This document shows positions 9,001-14,189 of a stretch of 16,741 nucleotides of DNA, in pieces. The notes below the pieces were generated by a model. The model searched no databases, had not been told where the DNA came from, and saw nothing but the letters and a program-made list of their open reading frames with translations. Numbering within the stretch: position 1 is the first letter of the stretch; each line of letters begins with the position of its first letter. The stretch covers positions 1 to 16,741 of the forward strand of contig CACJBM010000051.1 in NCBI GenBank assembly GCA_902591645.1, written 5' to 3'. Made by a program: the position numbers and the translations under genes. The DNA comes from an uncultured Verrucomicrobiota bacterium. GTDB taxonomy: Bacteria; Verrucomicrobiota; Verrucomicrobiae; Verrucomicrobiales; DEV007.

Positions 9001-9798
9001 TATGCTCGTCAGGCTGGTGCAGCCGTCAAAGGCCCAAGTCCCAATGCTTGTGACGCTGTCAGGAATCGTAATACTACTGAGACTTGTGCAATTTCGAAAG
9101 GTTTCATCCCCAATGCTAGGCACACTACCCAAAATAGTAATACTGGCTAGAGATCTGCATCCACTGAATGCCTCTTGGCCCAGACTAGTAACGCTTGGAG
9201 GAATAATTATACTTGTCAGAGATGTACATCCACTGAAGACATTCCGATCGATGCTGGTCACGCTATACGGAATAGTAATACTAGTCAGACTACTGCATCC
9301 TTTAAAAACAGCTTCTTCGAGACTAGTTACACTGTTTCCAATTATAACGCTGTTCAAGGAACTGCATCCATTAAAAGCATCATGCCCGAGGCTGGTCACA
9401 CTGTCCGGAATCGTGATAGAGGTTAGGCTCGAGCAGTAAAGAAAAGCGTTATCCCCAATACTGGTAACGCTATCAGGAATCGTAATGCTACTCAGGCTAC
9501 TGCATCTTCTAATGGCCTGATCCGCAATGCTAGTTACTCCATCGGAAATCGTGATATGAGTCAAACTCTGGCAGTCTCTGAAAGCCGAGTTCCCAATGCT
9601 GATCACAGGATTCCCTCCAATGGTGGATGGAATGGTCAATGCGCCTGATGCTGCTTCAGAACAATCTGTAATGGTCACTTCACCATTAGAAACTGTCCAA
9701 GTTAGATCACTTAGCGGAACATCTTGAGCCAATGACACCGTCGAAAGCAGCAAAGAAAAAATAATTATAATAGGACTTATAATAAAAATACTTTTCAT
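1..9798 (-). CDS. giant secreted multidomain adhesin-like protein (C-terminus beyond left edge)
   Basis: The frame is open for 3,266 codons from ATG at 9798 to base 1, with no in-frame stop. Residues 1-24 form a Sec signal peptide (Lys2, a long Ile/Leu core, cleavage after SLA). Modules in order: BspA-type LRRs (about 68-274), RCC1-like repeats (347-626), CTLD1 (645-765), InlB-like plus TSP3, CTLD2 (874-991), InlB-like plus TSP3, LamG A (1097-1306), InlB-like plus TSP3, then five cadherin-like/TSP3 units. Unit 1 contains CTLD3 and CTLD4, unit 2 contains LamG B, C and D, unit 3 contains LamG E, and units 4 and 5 are uninterrupted. These folds bind ligands, glycans or calcium, and no catalytic domain is seen. 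The likely role is surface attachment or glycan recognition, which is inference. No Shine-Dalgarno precedes the ATG. A sorting or anchoring signal would lie in the missing C-terminus. Confidence 0.9.
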   Translation of the reverse strand, partial: MKSIFIISPIIIIFSLLLSTVSLAQDVPLSDLTWTVSNGEVTITDCSEAASGALTIPSTIGGNPVISIGNSAFRDCQSLTHITISDGVTSIADQAIRRCSSLSSITIPDSVTSIGDNAFLYCSSLTSITIPDSVTSLGHDAFNGCSSLNSVIIGNSVTSLEEAVFKGCSSLTSITIPYSVTSIDRNVFSGCTSLTSIIIPPSVTSLGQEAFSGCRSLASITILGSVPSIGDETFRNCTSLSSITIPDSVTSIGTWAFDGCTSLTSITFLGNAPTFGSSSHHDGVEVFSNSNGNPTKVYVPLDSNFPDVIEGRRVTSLAQSVYGLFGNNLSSGSNYTGRLNFPNEIQGEVVSVAAGRRHVVALLNDGSVRCWGQGTTKTDTFPEFGQASPPTIGQKVTQVAAGSDHCLALLADGTVIAWGAGTQSDMDREANAGANRDDRHEGQSIVPAALQNAGTAKVVYIAAGPQNSFAIQEDGTVLAWGKSNSDATSPPEGVTNIKEISMTRTHVVALLKNGKVVSWGGNNFSGNSVPANLGGVVSVAAGYEMSAAVLVDGTVTCWGDEDGDFGVFFDIAEGLTGCEKILFSDNYMVAQMANGEFRRWTRSGGEELDKIEGATDVVVGMGGTGDYIIELHPVYTLSLLKKASVFSIVNNALTWAKAKEDAESRGGRLAVLNSQVNLDAANAYLNGLGTWPTLWLGLTDEEVEGKWQWITGENIGLENWATNEPNNAGPSSNEDYAVIIESNHTGDPDWHDGSDPFTYPYLLEVPSSVPDITNGSINYTAAHKRDTTTTLVTAVADSGYVFSGWVGADAGTDNPLTLTMGSNKSIGAKFSKDTADTDGDGFSNYDELVTHSTDPNDSNDYPTRILSYSKQASTYSIVSEAHSWREAKEDAISKGGHLAVITSYDERVAVNSAVPNIGDQRYWIGATDANGSEGSWEWVTGEEFSYTNWGGNNDPNNAAGNVERYVLLHSDNKGWHDAPLDPGNINGYILEKSTSDIANGSITAAATHKLGAVATVTAVPDVGYAFTGWTGANTGTDNPVTLTMDADKTIGATFAKDTNDTDGDGFSNYDELISHSTDPNDADDYPTRSISTSLSLKEGLIAHYLFEGNANDESANANDGEINAVTLSADRNDEANSAYDFDRNDSNISVPDQSYLNFASGDMTLSCWFKFSGGARNTTLIGQSPRTGGSAKKWYIYYSEVGEKFYFHVFDHGVGPAYWLSAASYVDDGKWHQIIYTKNGNSYTSYLDGEKMTTQEGPTLFPNPSTPFYIGNAEQNPMRGGIDDVRIYNRAISNAEVTDLYTIEKEGKLNGILTYSPTNKLGSTATVTAVPDTGYLFTKWTGANTGTDNPVTLTMDGDKRIGAIFTKDTADSDGDGFSNYDELTLYLSDPNSVDGDSDGYTDVEEVAAGRDPSDATNFPNEAPVIADQAFTVVERLTEVGSVIATDTNKEDSLTYTVANFSIVEGNFTWDQAKADAEAKGGRLAVLNTSEVLSTATSVINSFAGSLWIGLSDNEQEGDWRWITGEALTFANWEPGQPDGNLAAEDYAHIFWSSRDSQRRWNDSLVDDPNVATGNGNINNEKGYLLEKIHKFVFEGNVLKVADSTTLDYEAQDVDWSQSTFEIVAGSYTWDQAKENAESLGGRLAVLDTQEKIDKVNAQVESYEGDAVVAQGAVHVWIGLSDAENEASWKWINGEALSANDWSSNEPNHNGVTSENAQNYTVIVGPGAGDENTGWHDDVGSNKYSYVIEMPVNQVKVNVSVSDGVLTDTAVITVNLKDDRTEDADGDGLTEAQEEDIYGTSDTNVNSDGDGYTDAQEVAVGRDPADAANFPNEAPIIAAQSFTISETIVSENGLVAYYPFNGNANDESGNGNNGTVNGASLAADRNGNADSAYSFDGADGNISAADGDHLNFADGNMTLAVWFKYTDGARTGPIIGQSGSDGSVKKWGVYYIASDKKFYYSVFDHGVGPAYWLAGTDFTDDGQWHQIIYTKNGSDYSSYLDGQHMATQEGPAVFPNAQAEFSIGSPESLTMRGSLDDVRVYNRALTAGEVSALYDLEKPKPTLEDGLVAYYPFNGNADDESGNGNNGTVNGATLTTDSNGNALKSYSFDGVNDSISINVSNTLGITDHFSVSAWVNPSSFSHKPYPFIVGAGKGINQPGQNQAFGLMCLGGAYPEADQGRAAIAANSDGAREARTNVLPLNDWSLVSAIYDGNQYKIYLNGQLIGTNTASAGTVRGIDNVTIGHSVTTGGNSAGMYWHGEIDEVRIYNRVLSSAEISELYELEEPELSLNDGLVAYYPFNGNADDASGSDNNGTVNGATLTTDRNGNANSSYSFDGIDDYIRAPDSTAISGLSAVTISAWAKWDAVSGWQVFVGKYFDDQANKGEFLIQANEGNTIRVVYQDRRNGDASRIIRDASFNYVPDKWYHFVTSYDGTDDNGVKLYIDGLLTSTEVVSNNVSGPLADSTEPLYIGSRAGGSIQHFNGSIDDIRIYNRALTAGEVSALYDLEKNYIVVGILVATDTNNDTLSYTIISNTNADGDNNDAFSISGSKLIVNDSGDIDYETATNLQVGVRVSDGVLTADATVTVNLTDDRTEDADGDGLTEAQEEDVYGTSDTNVNSDGDGYTDAEEVAVGRDPADAANFPNEAPVIASQSFTLSETTVSENGLVAYYPFNGNANDESGNGNNGTVNGATLATDREGNAGSAYSFDGVNDYIKVNDSSDLNFDDEMSLSFWLKPDSWGQGDNTVGIISKMGNARFAGSDDGYVIHHDFNRRGKINFRSLGDDYYTTNSTPASELWNYWTLTFNKGVIKWFKNGVEDKVYTTDLNDADLSNSEPFFLGYTARWEAYGFPSYFGGLIDDIRIYNRALSLEEVSDLYDSENNSFGIGTLVATDTNNDTLSYTIISNTNADGDNNDAFSISGSKLIVNDSGDIDYETATSLQVGVRVSDGVLTADTTVTINLTDDRTEDVDGDGLTEAQEEDIHGTSDLDLNSDGDGYTDAEEVAAGRDPADATNFPNEAPVIADQEFTIAEWYIQVGSVIATDTNKEDTLSYVVIDQGNGFIFEGNVLKTTDVSVLDYEVATQVKVNVLVSDGVLTDDAVITINLTDDRDEDADGDGLTEAQEEDIYGTSDLDLNSDGDGYTDAEEVAVGRDPADPLSFPNEAPVIAAQSFTLSESAPNSFEVGALVATDANNDALSYSIVSNRNTDADGNEAFSIIGSKLIVNDSGDIDYESAVSFELGVRVSDGVLNADAVITMYLIDDRTEDADG
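757..2262. repeat. near-identical direct repeat, 757..1146 and 1873..2262
   Basis: The two segments are colinear without gaps at an offset of 1116 bases. Over 1021..1140 against 2137..2256 I count about five differences by eye. The repeat covers the TSP3 double motif and the second part of the cadherin-like fold in units 2 and 3. A third, partial copy of the adjoining LamG start and TSP3 region is at about 4189..4480, matching 1745..2040. Confidence 0.85.
1169..1815 (-). repeat. LamG domain E (single insert in cadherin-like unit 3)
   Basis: The domain runs from ENGLVAYYPFNGNANDES through MSLSFWLKPDSW, LWNYWTLTFNKG and WFKNG to LIDDIRIYNRALSLEEVSDLYDSE. It is framed by SFTLSETTVS on one side and NNSFGIGTLVATD on the other. 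The insertion point is equivalent to that used in unit 2. Confidence 0.88.
2281..2940 (-). repeat. LamG domain D
   Basis: The domain runs from NDGLVAYYPFNGNADDASG through VTISAWAKWD, KWYHFVTSYDG and LYIDG to SIDDIRIYNRALTAGEVSALYDLE. The closing segment is almost the same in DNA as that of LamG B (near 2287 and 3643). The cadherin-like fold resumes immediately after it with NYIVVGILVATD. Confidence 0.88.
2941..3612 (-). repeat. LamG domain C
   Basis: The domain runs from DGLVAYYPFNGNADDES through FSVSAWVNPSS, NDWSLVSAIYDG and YLNGQLIG to EIDEVRIYNRVLSSAEISELYELE. It joins LamG B and D through short KPKPT and EEPEL linkers. GC content by hand count of sampled lines is about 50-55 percent, above that of LamG E and the CTLDs (about 38-43 percent). 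Confidence 0.88.
3625..4251 (-). repeat. LamG domain B (first of three in cadherin-like unit 2)
   Basis: The domain starts at ENGLVAYYPFNGNANDES and ends at LDDVRVYNRALTAGEVSALYDLE. It follows SFTISET, the first strand of cadherin-like unit 2, without a linker. The first roughly 50 residues are nearly identical to LamG E, whereas the core is closest to LamG A, which suggests recombination between copies. Confidence 0.88.
4546..4944 (-). repeat. C-type-lectin-like domain 4, second insert in the same cadherin-like repeat
   Basis: Residues 1619-1751 show FEIVAGSYTWDQAKENAE, GGRLAVL, VWIGLSD, WKWINGE, EPNHNG, WHDD and YVIEMP. The domain splits LDYEAQ from QVKVNVSVSDGVLT, which are nearly contiguous in cadherin-like unit 4. 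CTLD3 and CTLD4 share the TWDQAK and GGRLAVL blocks and are probably close paralogues. Confidence 0.85.
5032..5424 (-). repeat. C-type-lectin-like domain 3, inside a cadherin-like repeat
   Basis: Residues 1459-1589 show FSIVEGNFTWDQAKADAE, GGRLAVL, LWIGLSD, WRWITGE, a QPD motif (galactose-type by family rule), WND, and GYLLEK. The domain lies between SLTYTVA and KFVFEGNVLK, segments that adjoin in the uninterrupted cadherin-like unit 4. It therefore looks inserted into the cadherin-like fold rather than placed between domains. Confidence 0.85.
5881..6510 (-). repeat. LamG/concanavalin-like domain A
   Basis: Residues 1097-1306 form a LamG_3-type jelly roll: GLIAHYLFEGNANDES, YDFD, a WFKF strand, WHQIIYTKNG, YLDG, and the typical end GGIDDVRIYNRAIS-AEV-LY. 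It lies after a TSP3 motif and before an InlB-like repeat. It most resembles LamG B, sharing FDHGVGPAYWL, WHQIIYTKNG and the TQEGP stretch. Confidence 0.88.
6826..7179 (-). repeat. C-type-lectin-like domain 2 (CTLD2)
   Basis: Residues 874-991 have the same order of motifs as CTLD1: W-REAKEDA-GGHLA, YWIGATD, WEWVTGE, a DPNN motif where EPN usually sits, WHD, and GYILEKS at the end. No cysteines are present. It is followed by an InlB-B-like repeat and a TSP3 motif, the same succession as after CTLD1, so the two cassettes probably arose by duplication. Confidence 0.85.
7504..7866 (-). repeat. C-type-lectin-like domain 1 (CTLD1)
   Basis: Residues 645-765 of the giant protein run from FSIVNNALTWAKAKEDAE to PYLLEV. 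Visible family marks are the WxxAKxxAExxGGRLA helix, LWLGLTD, the WQWITGE strand, an EPNN calcium/mannose-type motif and a late WHD in place of WND. The canonical CTLD cysteines are absent. An InlB-B-like repeat follows directly. Confidence 0.85.
7921..8763 (-). repeat. RCC1-like propeller repeats
   Basis: Residues 347-626 of the giant protein contain about five to six blades of the form VVSVAAGxxHxxAL..DGxVxxWG, the RCC1 pattern. Clear blades begin near residues 350, 391, 445, 490 and 525, and the last one is degenerate. RCC1 repeats form a seven-bladed propeller in eukaryotes. In bacterial secreted proteins they are generally taken as binding scaffolds. The segment may be completed by flanking degenerate blades. 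Confidence 0.8.
8977..9597 (-). repeat. nine tandem BspA-type leucine-rich repeats (23 aa, 69 bp)
   Basis: Nine consecutive 23-residue units inside the giant gene follow the pattern IGxxAFxGCSSLTSITIPxSVTS. Each keeps a Cys before the SSL triplet. This is the LRR_5/BspA pattern of bacterial surface proteins, known from adhesins. The preceding residues (about 25-67) match the usual N-terminal cap of such arrays, with TWTVSNGEVTI and the GALTIPSTIGG stretch. The 69-bp period is visible in the DNA but the copies have diverged, so this is an old array. Confidence 0.9.
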
Positions 9799-10151
9799 TC
9801 AAAAAAAATCATTAGGCAGTAACAACCCTTTTATATCCATTTACTTAGTTTATAACAATGCATTTAATCGCAATTACCAAATTCCAAAAAAAACCTAAGT
9901 TTATTGGCATTTATCAAATAACGATTGCAGTCCTTGGTTTGCATGAAGAGAACAACTTACCTTAATTATTAGAATTAAATCCTTTAAACCTGTTGTCTCA
10001 TCTCACTTTGCTCAAGCACATAAGCAGGGCCGACACTCTTCAATGGCTAAAGTCAACGTCACTTGCCGGATCTCTGCCTTTGCCCTCTCCCCTTATGGCC
10101 TTGATCGGCCCCCTCCTCCGGGACTAATCTCTAATCTTAATCCCTTCCCCC
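9799..10151. other. divergent intergenic region
   Basis: These 353 bases separate the giant gene from the plus-strand dehydrogenase gene. The part near the giant gene is AT-rich and holds its promoter. For the plus-strand gene the best candidate I see is TTGCAT (9939..9944), 18 bases, then TAATTA (9963..9968), which is weak and would give a leader of about 175 bases. The last 100 bases are pyrimidine-rich and lack a Shine-Dalgarno before the ATG at 10152. I see no RNA gene, riboswitch or clear operator. Confidence 0.5.
9830..9858 (-). promoter_or_regulatory. sigma70-like promoter of the giant gene
   Basis: On the minus strand, TTGTTA (9858..9853) and TATAAA (9835..9830) are separated by 17 bases. 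They match the -35 consensus at four of six positions and the -10 consensus at five of six. Transcription would start near 9823, leaving a leader of about 25 bases with a run of eight T and no Shine-Dalgarno before the ATG at 9798. This is prediction by pattern only. Confidence 0.5.
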
Positions 10152-13100
10152 ATGAAGCCTCTATTACTTATCCTCATCCTCTGCACCGGATTAGCCCATC
10201 CATCTCAGGGTCAAGTCGTCGGCCCTGAGCCCCTGTACAAGAGCCGGGTCCTGAAGAGTGGTGACGAGGAACGCTTGGTCCCCATCGAGGTCGCACTCAA
10301 TAAGCGCGACCTTTACCTGATCGTCTCCAGTGACGGCAATGCGAGCCACGACTGGGCGAGCTGGATCGAGCCTGAAGTCGTGATGAGAGACGGCACTATC
10401 CTCGACCTCAGCACTTACAATTGGCGCGCCGCCTTTAATCAGGTCAAGCGCGGAAAGACGTACCGCGGCGGCACCATGATGGTCGCCGGAAAAGAATACA
10501 CTAAGGGCCTCGGCACGCATGCCGAATCCTTCATTTGGTTCCAAGTCCCCGAAGACGCCACTACTTTCCGGTCCAAGATCGCTCTCGATGATGGGGGCGC
10601 GGTCCGTGATGGGGAACTGACTCCCGCTTCTGTTCGGTTCCTCGTCTATGACCGCGAGCCGATTGGCTACGACAGGACAAATGACAACTTCAATCTTAAA
10701 TCGCCCGATCCGCAGAGCCTGCCGGCTGAGCAGATTGCAGTACCGGACGATCTCGAAGTGACTACTTGGGCCACGAGTCCAATGTTCCTTAACCCGACCA
10801 ACATGGACACTGATGCGCAAGGGCGGATCTGGGTCGCGGAGGGAGTCAACTATCGCAAGAATCGAAACCGGCGCCCTGAAGGTGACCGTATCGTCGTTCT
10901 TGAGGACACGGACAGGGACGGCAAAGCCGATAGTTCACATGTCTTCGTGCAGGACCCCGAACTGGTCTCTCCACTCGGAATCAGCGTCTTTGGTAATCAG
11001 ATCGTAGTGGCTCAGCCACCGCACCTCATCGTCTACACCGATGTCGATGGCGATCTGAAGTTCGACCCGAAAGTCGATAAGCGCGAGAACCGACTCAGCG
11101 GATTCAATGGCAAGAATCACGACCATAGCCTGCACGCCGTGGTCAGCGGACCGGATGGTAAGTGGTACTTCAATCAAGGAAACTGTGGAGCCCAGTTCAA
11201 GACCAAGGACGGGGATGAGTTTTTCATTGGCGGCCAATACAATGGAGGCGAAAATCCACCAGCCGATTCTCAGGGCATCGCCGGCAAGCAAAGCTCCGAT
11301 GGGCACGTGTGGGTCGGCGGATTCGCAGCCAAAATGAACCCCGATGGAACTCAGGTCCGCATCATTGGACATGGTTTCCGCAACAGCTACGAACACACGG
11401 TCAGCTCGTTCGGGGACGTCTTTCAAAACGACAACGATGACCCGCCAGCGTGCCGCACTACCTGGCTCATGGAGGGTGGATTCCTCGGTTTCTTCTCACC
11501 TGACGGAAAACGTGGATGGAAAGCGGATCAGCGACCGGGCCAGAGCATACAAGATGCTCAGTGGCGACAAGCGGACCCTGGAGTATTGCCGGCCGGAGAC
11601 GTGTACGGCGGCGGCTCTCCCACGGGGATCTGCTTCTACGAAAACGGTGCCCTGCCTTCGAAGTATTCCGGACTGCTCCTGAGCTGCGAAGCTGGCCGCA
11701 AGGTCGTCTTTGGGTACTTTCCTAAACTCAAAGACTCTGCTTTCAAGCTCGACCGTTCAGACTTCATTAAGAGCAAGGGAAGTAACTTCTTTCGCCCTTC
11801 CGATGTGATGGTCGGTGCCGATGGTGCTCTTTACGTCGCTGACTGGTTCGACTCCGGAGTCGGCGGTCATAGCGACAATGACGAATCCTGCTCTGGAACC
11901 ATCTACCGAATCGCCCCGAAGGGATTCGAGCCGCGGATTCCCAAAGCCGATCCCAAAACCATTGAAGGCGCGGTGACCCTCCTTTCGAGCCCCGCCCAGA
12001 ACGTTCGATTCGTCGGGTTCCAGACCCTCAAGGCCGCCGGGCCCAAGGCAATTCCCGCGGTCCGTAAGCTTCTCGAACATCCAAACGAATATGTTCAGGC
12101 CCGCGCTGTCTGGCTACTCCCTCTGCTCGGCAATGAGGGACTCAAGATCGTCAACTCAATGCTCGGTAAGAGCCCAGACGCGCAGAAGCGGTTACTGGCC
12201 TTCCGTGCCCTCCGCAACGCCGGACAAGACGTCGTTCCCCTCGTTTCAAAGCTCTCGAGGCAGGAACCTAGTGCTGCAGTTCGTCGGGAAGCCGCGATCG
12301 CCCTGCGAGACGTTCCTGCCGATCGCAAAATTTCCCACCTCTTCTCTCTCCTTCAACAATGTAAAGCGGATGACCGGACCTATCTTGAAGCCTGCGGGAT
12401 CGGAGCCAAAGGTGCCGACACTGACCAGCTCTGGCTCGACTTGAAGCGGAGCGCCTCCATTGATGATCCTGCCAAATGGTCAGCAGCTTTTGCCCGCATC
12501 GCCTGGCGCATTCGGCCCCCATCAGCCATCGATGATTTACTTAACCGCGCCGAAGAGACGACTCTTCCCCTGGAGGCTCGTCTCCTCGCGGTCGAAAGCC
12601 TCGCCTTCTACGACAATCGCCGTGCCGTTCCCGCTCTTCTCAAAGCGGCAAAGATCAATGGCCCGGTCGGAGCAGAAGCCACACGATGGTTGATTCATTT
12701 AGGCAACACTCGTTGGCGAAAGTTTAGAGTCTTCGATTCCTTAAAGAAGGAAGGAATCTACGACCCATCCCAAGTCAAAATCACCGAAATTGTCGTTCCG
12801 CCCGCCGGGTCCAAGTCCAAATTACCGACCGTCGCTAAAATCCTCGCCCTCGAGGGCAATGCCGAGAAGGGCAAGATCACGGCCGCGCGTTGCGTGATGT
12901 GCCACCGGATCGAAGGGCTGGGCATCGACTACGGCCCGTCCTTGGAAGGATGGATCCAAAACCAAGGAGACGAGAAATTTGTGCAGTCCGTCGTGAACCC
13001 CTCCGCCGAGATTGCTCACGGTTATCCCGGCAGTCGCGTCCAACTCAAGGACGGAAAAGAAATTCATGGCCTGACCCTGAGTTCCAAAAATCCGCTCATC

Positions 13101-13256
13101 GTGCAAAGCCAGGGCGGCATCGTGCAAGTCATCCCTTCAGGCAAAATTAAAAGCGTCGAGCCGCTCGGGCGATCCCTCATGCTTTCCGCTGAACAACTCG
13201 GTATGAGTGCTCAGGATGTTGTCGATATTCTTGCCTACCTAAAATCGCTCAATTAG
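10152..13256 (+). CDS. PVC-type dehydrogenase-like protein with NPCBM domain, HEAT repeats and heme-binding CxxCH tail
   Basis: This 1034-residue protein has a signal peptide (about residues 1-20, MKPLLLILIL core). An NPCBM-like carbohydrate-binding module (about 45-170) follows, with ASHDWASWIEPEVV and GLGTHAESFIWF. The PVC-specific membrane-bound-dehydrogenase propeller (about 195-595) shows NPTNMDTDAQGRIWVAEG, NHDHSLHA and SDVMVGADGALYVADW. HEAT-like helices occupy about 600-850. The C-terminal cytochrome-type domain carries heme motif CVMCH at 914-918 and GPSLEGW. The family is known almost only from Planctomycetota and Verrucomicrobiota, with substrates unproven. A periplasmic oxidation feeding electrons to the heme tail is inferred, and the NPCBM suggests a sugar substrate or wall anchoring. 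It stands alone on the plus strand, has higher GC (mid-50s percent in sampled lines) than its neighbours, and stops 15 bases before the convergent gene. Confidence 0.9.
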   Translation: MKPLLLILILCTGLAHPSQGQVVGPEPLYKSRVLKSGDEERLVPIEVALNKRDLYLIVSSDGNASHDWASWIEPEVVMRDGTILDLSTYNWRAAFNQVKRGKTYRGGTMMVAGKEYTKGLGTHAESFIWFQVPEDATTFRSKIALDDGGAVRDGELTPASVRFLVYDREPIGYDRTNDNFNLKSPDPQSLPAEQIAVPDDLEVTTWATSPMFLNPTNMDTDAQGRIWVAEGVNYRKNRNRRPEGDRIVVLEDTDRDGKADSSHVFVQDPELVSPLGISVFGNQIVVAQPPHLIVYTDVDGDLKFDPKVDKRENRLSGFNGKNHDHSLHAVVSGPDGKWYFNQGNCGAQFKTKDGDEFFIGGQYNGGENPPADSQGIAGKQSSDGHVWVGGFAAKMNPDGTQVRIIGHGFRNSYEHTVSSFGDVFQNDNDDPPACRTTWLMEGGFLGFFSPDGKRGWKADQRPGQSIQDAQWRQADPGVLPAGDVYGGGSPTGICFYENGALPSKYSGLLLSCEAGRKVVFGYFPKLKDSAFKLDRSDFIKSKGSNFFRPSDVMVGADGALYVADWFDSGVGGHSDNDESCSGTIYRIAPKGFEPRIPKADPKTIEGAVTLLSSPAQNVRFVGFQTLKAAGPKAIPAVRKLLEHPNEYVQARAVWLLPLLGNEGLKIVNSMLGKSPDAQKRLLAFRALRNAGQDVVPLVSKLSRQEPSAAVRREAAIALRDVPADRKISHLFSLLQQCKADDRTYLEACGIGAKGADTDQLWLDLKRSASIDDPAKWSAAFARIAWRIRPPSAIDDLLNRAEETTLPLEARLLAVESLAFYDNRRAVPALLKAAKINGPVGAEATRWLIHLGNTRWRKFRVFDSLKKEGIYDPSQVKITEIVVPPAGSKSKLPTVAKILALEGNAEKGKITAARCVMCHRIEGLGIDYGPSLEGWIQNQGDEKFVQSVVNPSAEIAHGYPGSRVQLKDGKEIHGLTLSSKNPLIVQSQGGIVQVIPSGKIKSVEPLGRSLMLSAEQLGMSAQDVVDILAYLKSLN

Positions 13257-13271
13257 CCCCCAAATGGGCGG

Positions 13272-14102
13272 TCATTTCACTGTTCCGCTATTTGAGCCTT
13301 TCACCTTCTTGAGTTTTCGAGGAAATACGATCTCCGCCCAGATTGGTTTGTGATCAGACAATGGCTTTTCTAGTTCGATTATGCCTCCGGCTGTTGCCTG
13401 GGCTCCAGACAGGCTGTTGTACAAAATGTGATCTATCACACCCAAATTATTTTTGGGATTTTGGGCATTGTATGTAAACTCCTTGGAAAGATCAATCTTC
13501 AGATCATTCCACGTTGCTCTAAATCCTGCCCCCTCAATCGTTTTCATGGCAGCGTCGCCAATGTTGTTGTTGTAATCCCCAACGACGATAACTCTCTTAG
13601 TTGCCTCCTCAGGTAGAACCTTGGTCGCAAGGCTATGCGCATGGCCATCATTTGCGCCCGACTTGCAGATATGCAGCGAGTAAAATGCGAATGAAACTCC
13701 ATCAATCTTAGTCACAGCTCTGACAACCGACGCAGGATTCCAGCCCCGGCCCGTGAGTTTGTGTTCTTCATTACCTTCTAACGGTGTCCTGCTGAGAATC
13801 GTCTTGTACTTATTCTTGTGATTTGCCGAAGAGATCTTGCCCACAAAACTATATTGCATCCCCAGCACCTTGCCGACGCGAGCCGTCCAATCACCATCTG
13901 GAGCTTCGTCAAAACCGATGATATCCAGCTTGTATGGCTTGAACATCTCACCAATCTGTTCCGGAGTCGCGCTTTTGCCGAACTCAACATTATAAGAAGC
14001 AACACGAACCGTAATGGGCTTGTCAGGCACTGGAGCGGCAAGACAGAGTGTTGCTCCGCACAAGCATGTAACGATAAGGGATAATAATTTTATGGCTCTC
14101 AT
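13272..14102 (-). CDS. secreted endonuclease/exonuclease/phosphatase family protein
   Basis: This 276-residue protein starts at ATG 14102 with a Sec signal peptide (residues 1-22, ending CLA-A). The EEP catalytic set is complete: Asn38 in ASYNVEFG, Glu66 in GFDEAP, His144 in FYSLHI, Asp176 and Asn178 in VVGDYNNN, Asp224 in VIDHILYN, and Asp250-His251 in LSDHKPIW. The fold cleaves phosphodiester bonds using a divalent metal. Nucleic acid, lipid and phosphoinositide enzymes share it, so the substrate cannot be assigned. The protein has single-domain length and no membrane anchor, so it should act outside the cytoplasm. The upstream metallophosphoesterase gene lies 87 bases away on the same strand, so co-transcription is plausible. 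Its stop faces that of the dehydrogenase gene across 15 bases. Confidence 0.88.
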   Translation of the reverse strand: MRAIKLLSLIVTCLCGATLCLAAPVPDKPITVRVASYNVEFGKSATPEQIGEMFKPYKLDIIGFDEAPDGDWTARVGKVLGMQYSFVGKISSANHKNKYKTILSRTPLEGNEEHKLTGRGWNPASVVRAVTKIDGVSFAFYSLHICKSGANDGHAHSLATKVLPEEATKRVIVVGDYNNNIGDAAMKTIEGAGFRATWNDLKIDLSKEFTYNAQNPKNNLGVIDHILYNSLSGAQATAGGIIELEKPLSDHKPIWAEIVFPRKLKKVKGSNSGTVK

Positions 14103-14189
14103 TCTAAATTGCTTCTATTCGATAGATTCTTTGTTCACGATTCCCCTCAAGACCAACGCGTAGCGGTAGCGCATTTAACTCTATGTCTT

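Noticed and set aside
8921..9439. Plus-strand open frame of 172 codons with a repeating LVTLxGIVILVRxxHPLKA pattern
   Set aside because: It is the exact antisense of the 69-bp leucine-rich repeat array. The periodic look comes from the repeats, and the minus frame has the recognised family pattern.
8977..9597. Regularly spaced repeats that might suggest a CRISPR array
   Set aside because: The units are contiguous 69-bp coding repeats in frame, diverged from each other, with no constant repeat alternating with unique spacers and no cas genes.
10043..10228. Plus-strand 61-codon frame overlapping the start of the dehydrogenase gene
   Set aside because: It has proline- and serine-rich low-complexity content with no recognisable features, and it overlaps the signal peptide of the clearly real gene.
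10191..10820. Minus-strand open frame of 209 codons
   Set aside because: It is a shadow of the GC-rich dehydrogenase gene, whose plus-strand frame has a signal peptide, NPCBM, propeller and CxxCH motifs.
13250..13275. Possible terminator between the convergent genes (GCCC, six bases, GGGC)
   Set aside because: The stem is only four pairs and there is no T run, too weak to call.
14103..14189. Possible small gene or promoter between the two phosphoesterase genes
   Set aside because: I see no open frame, strong promoter pattern or hairpin in these 87 bases.
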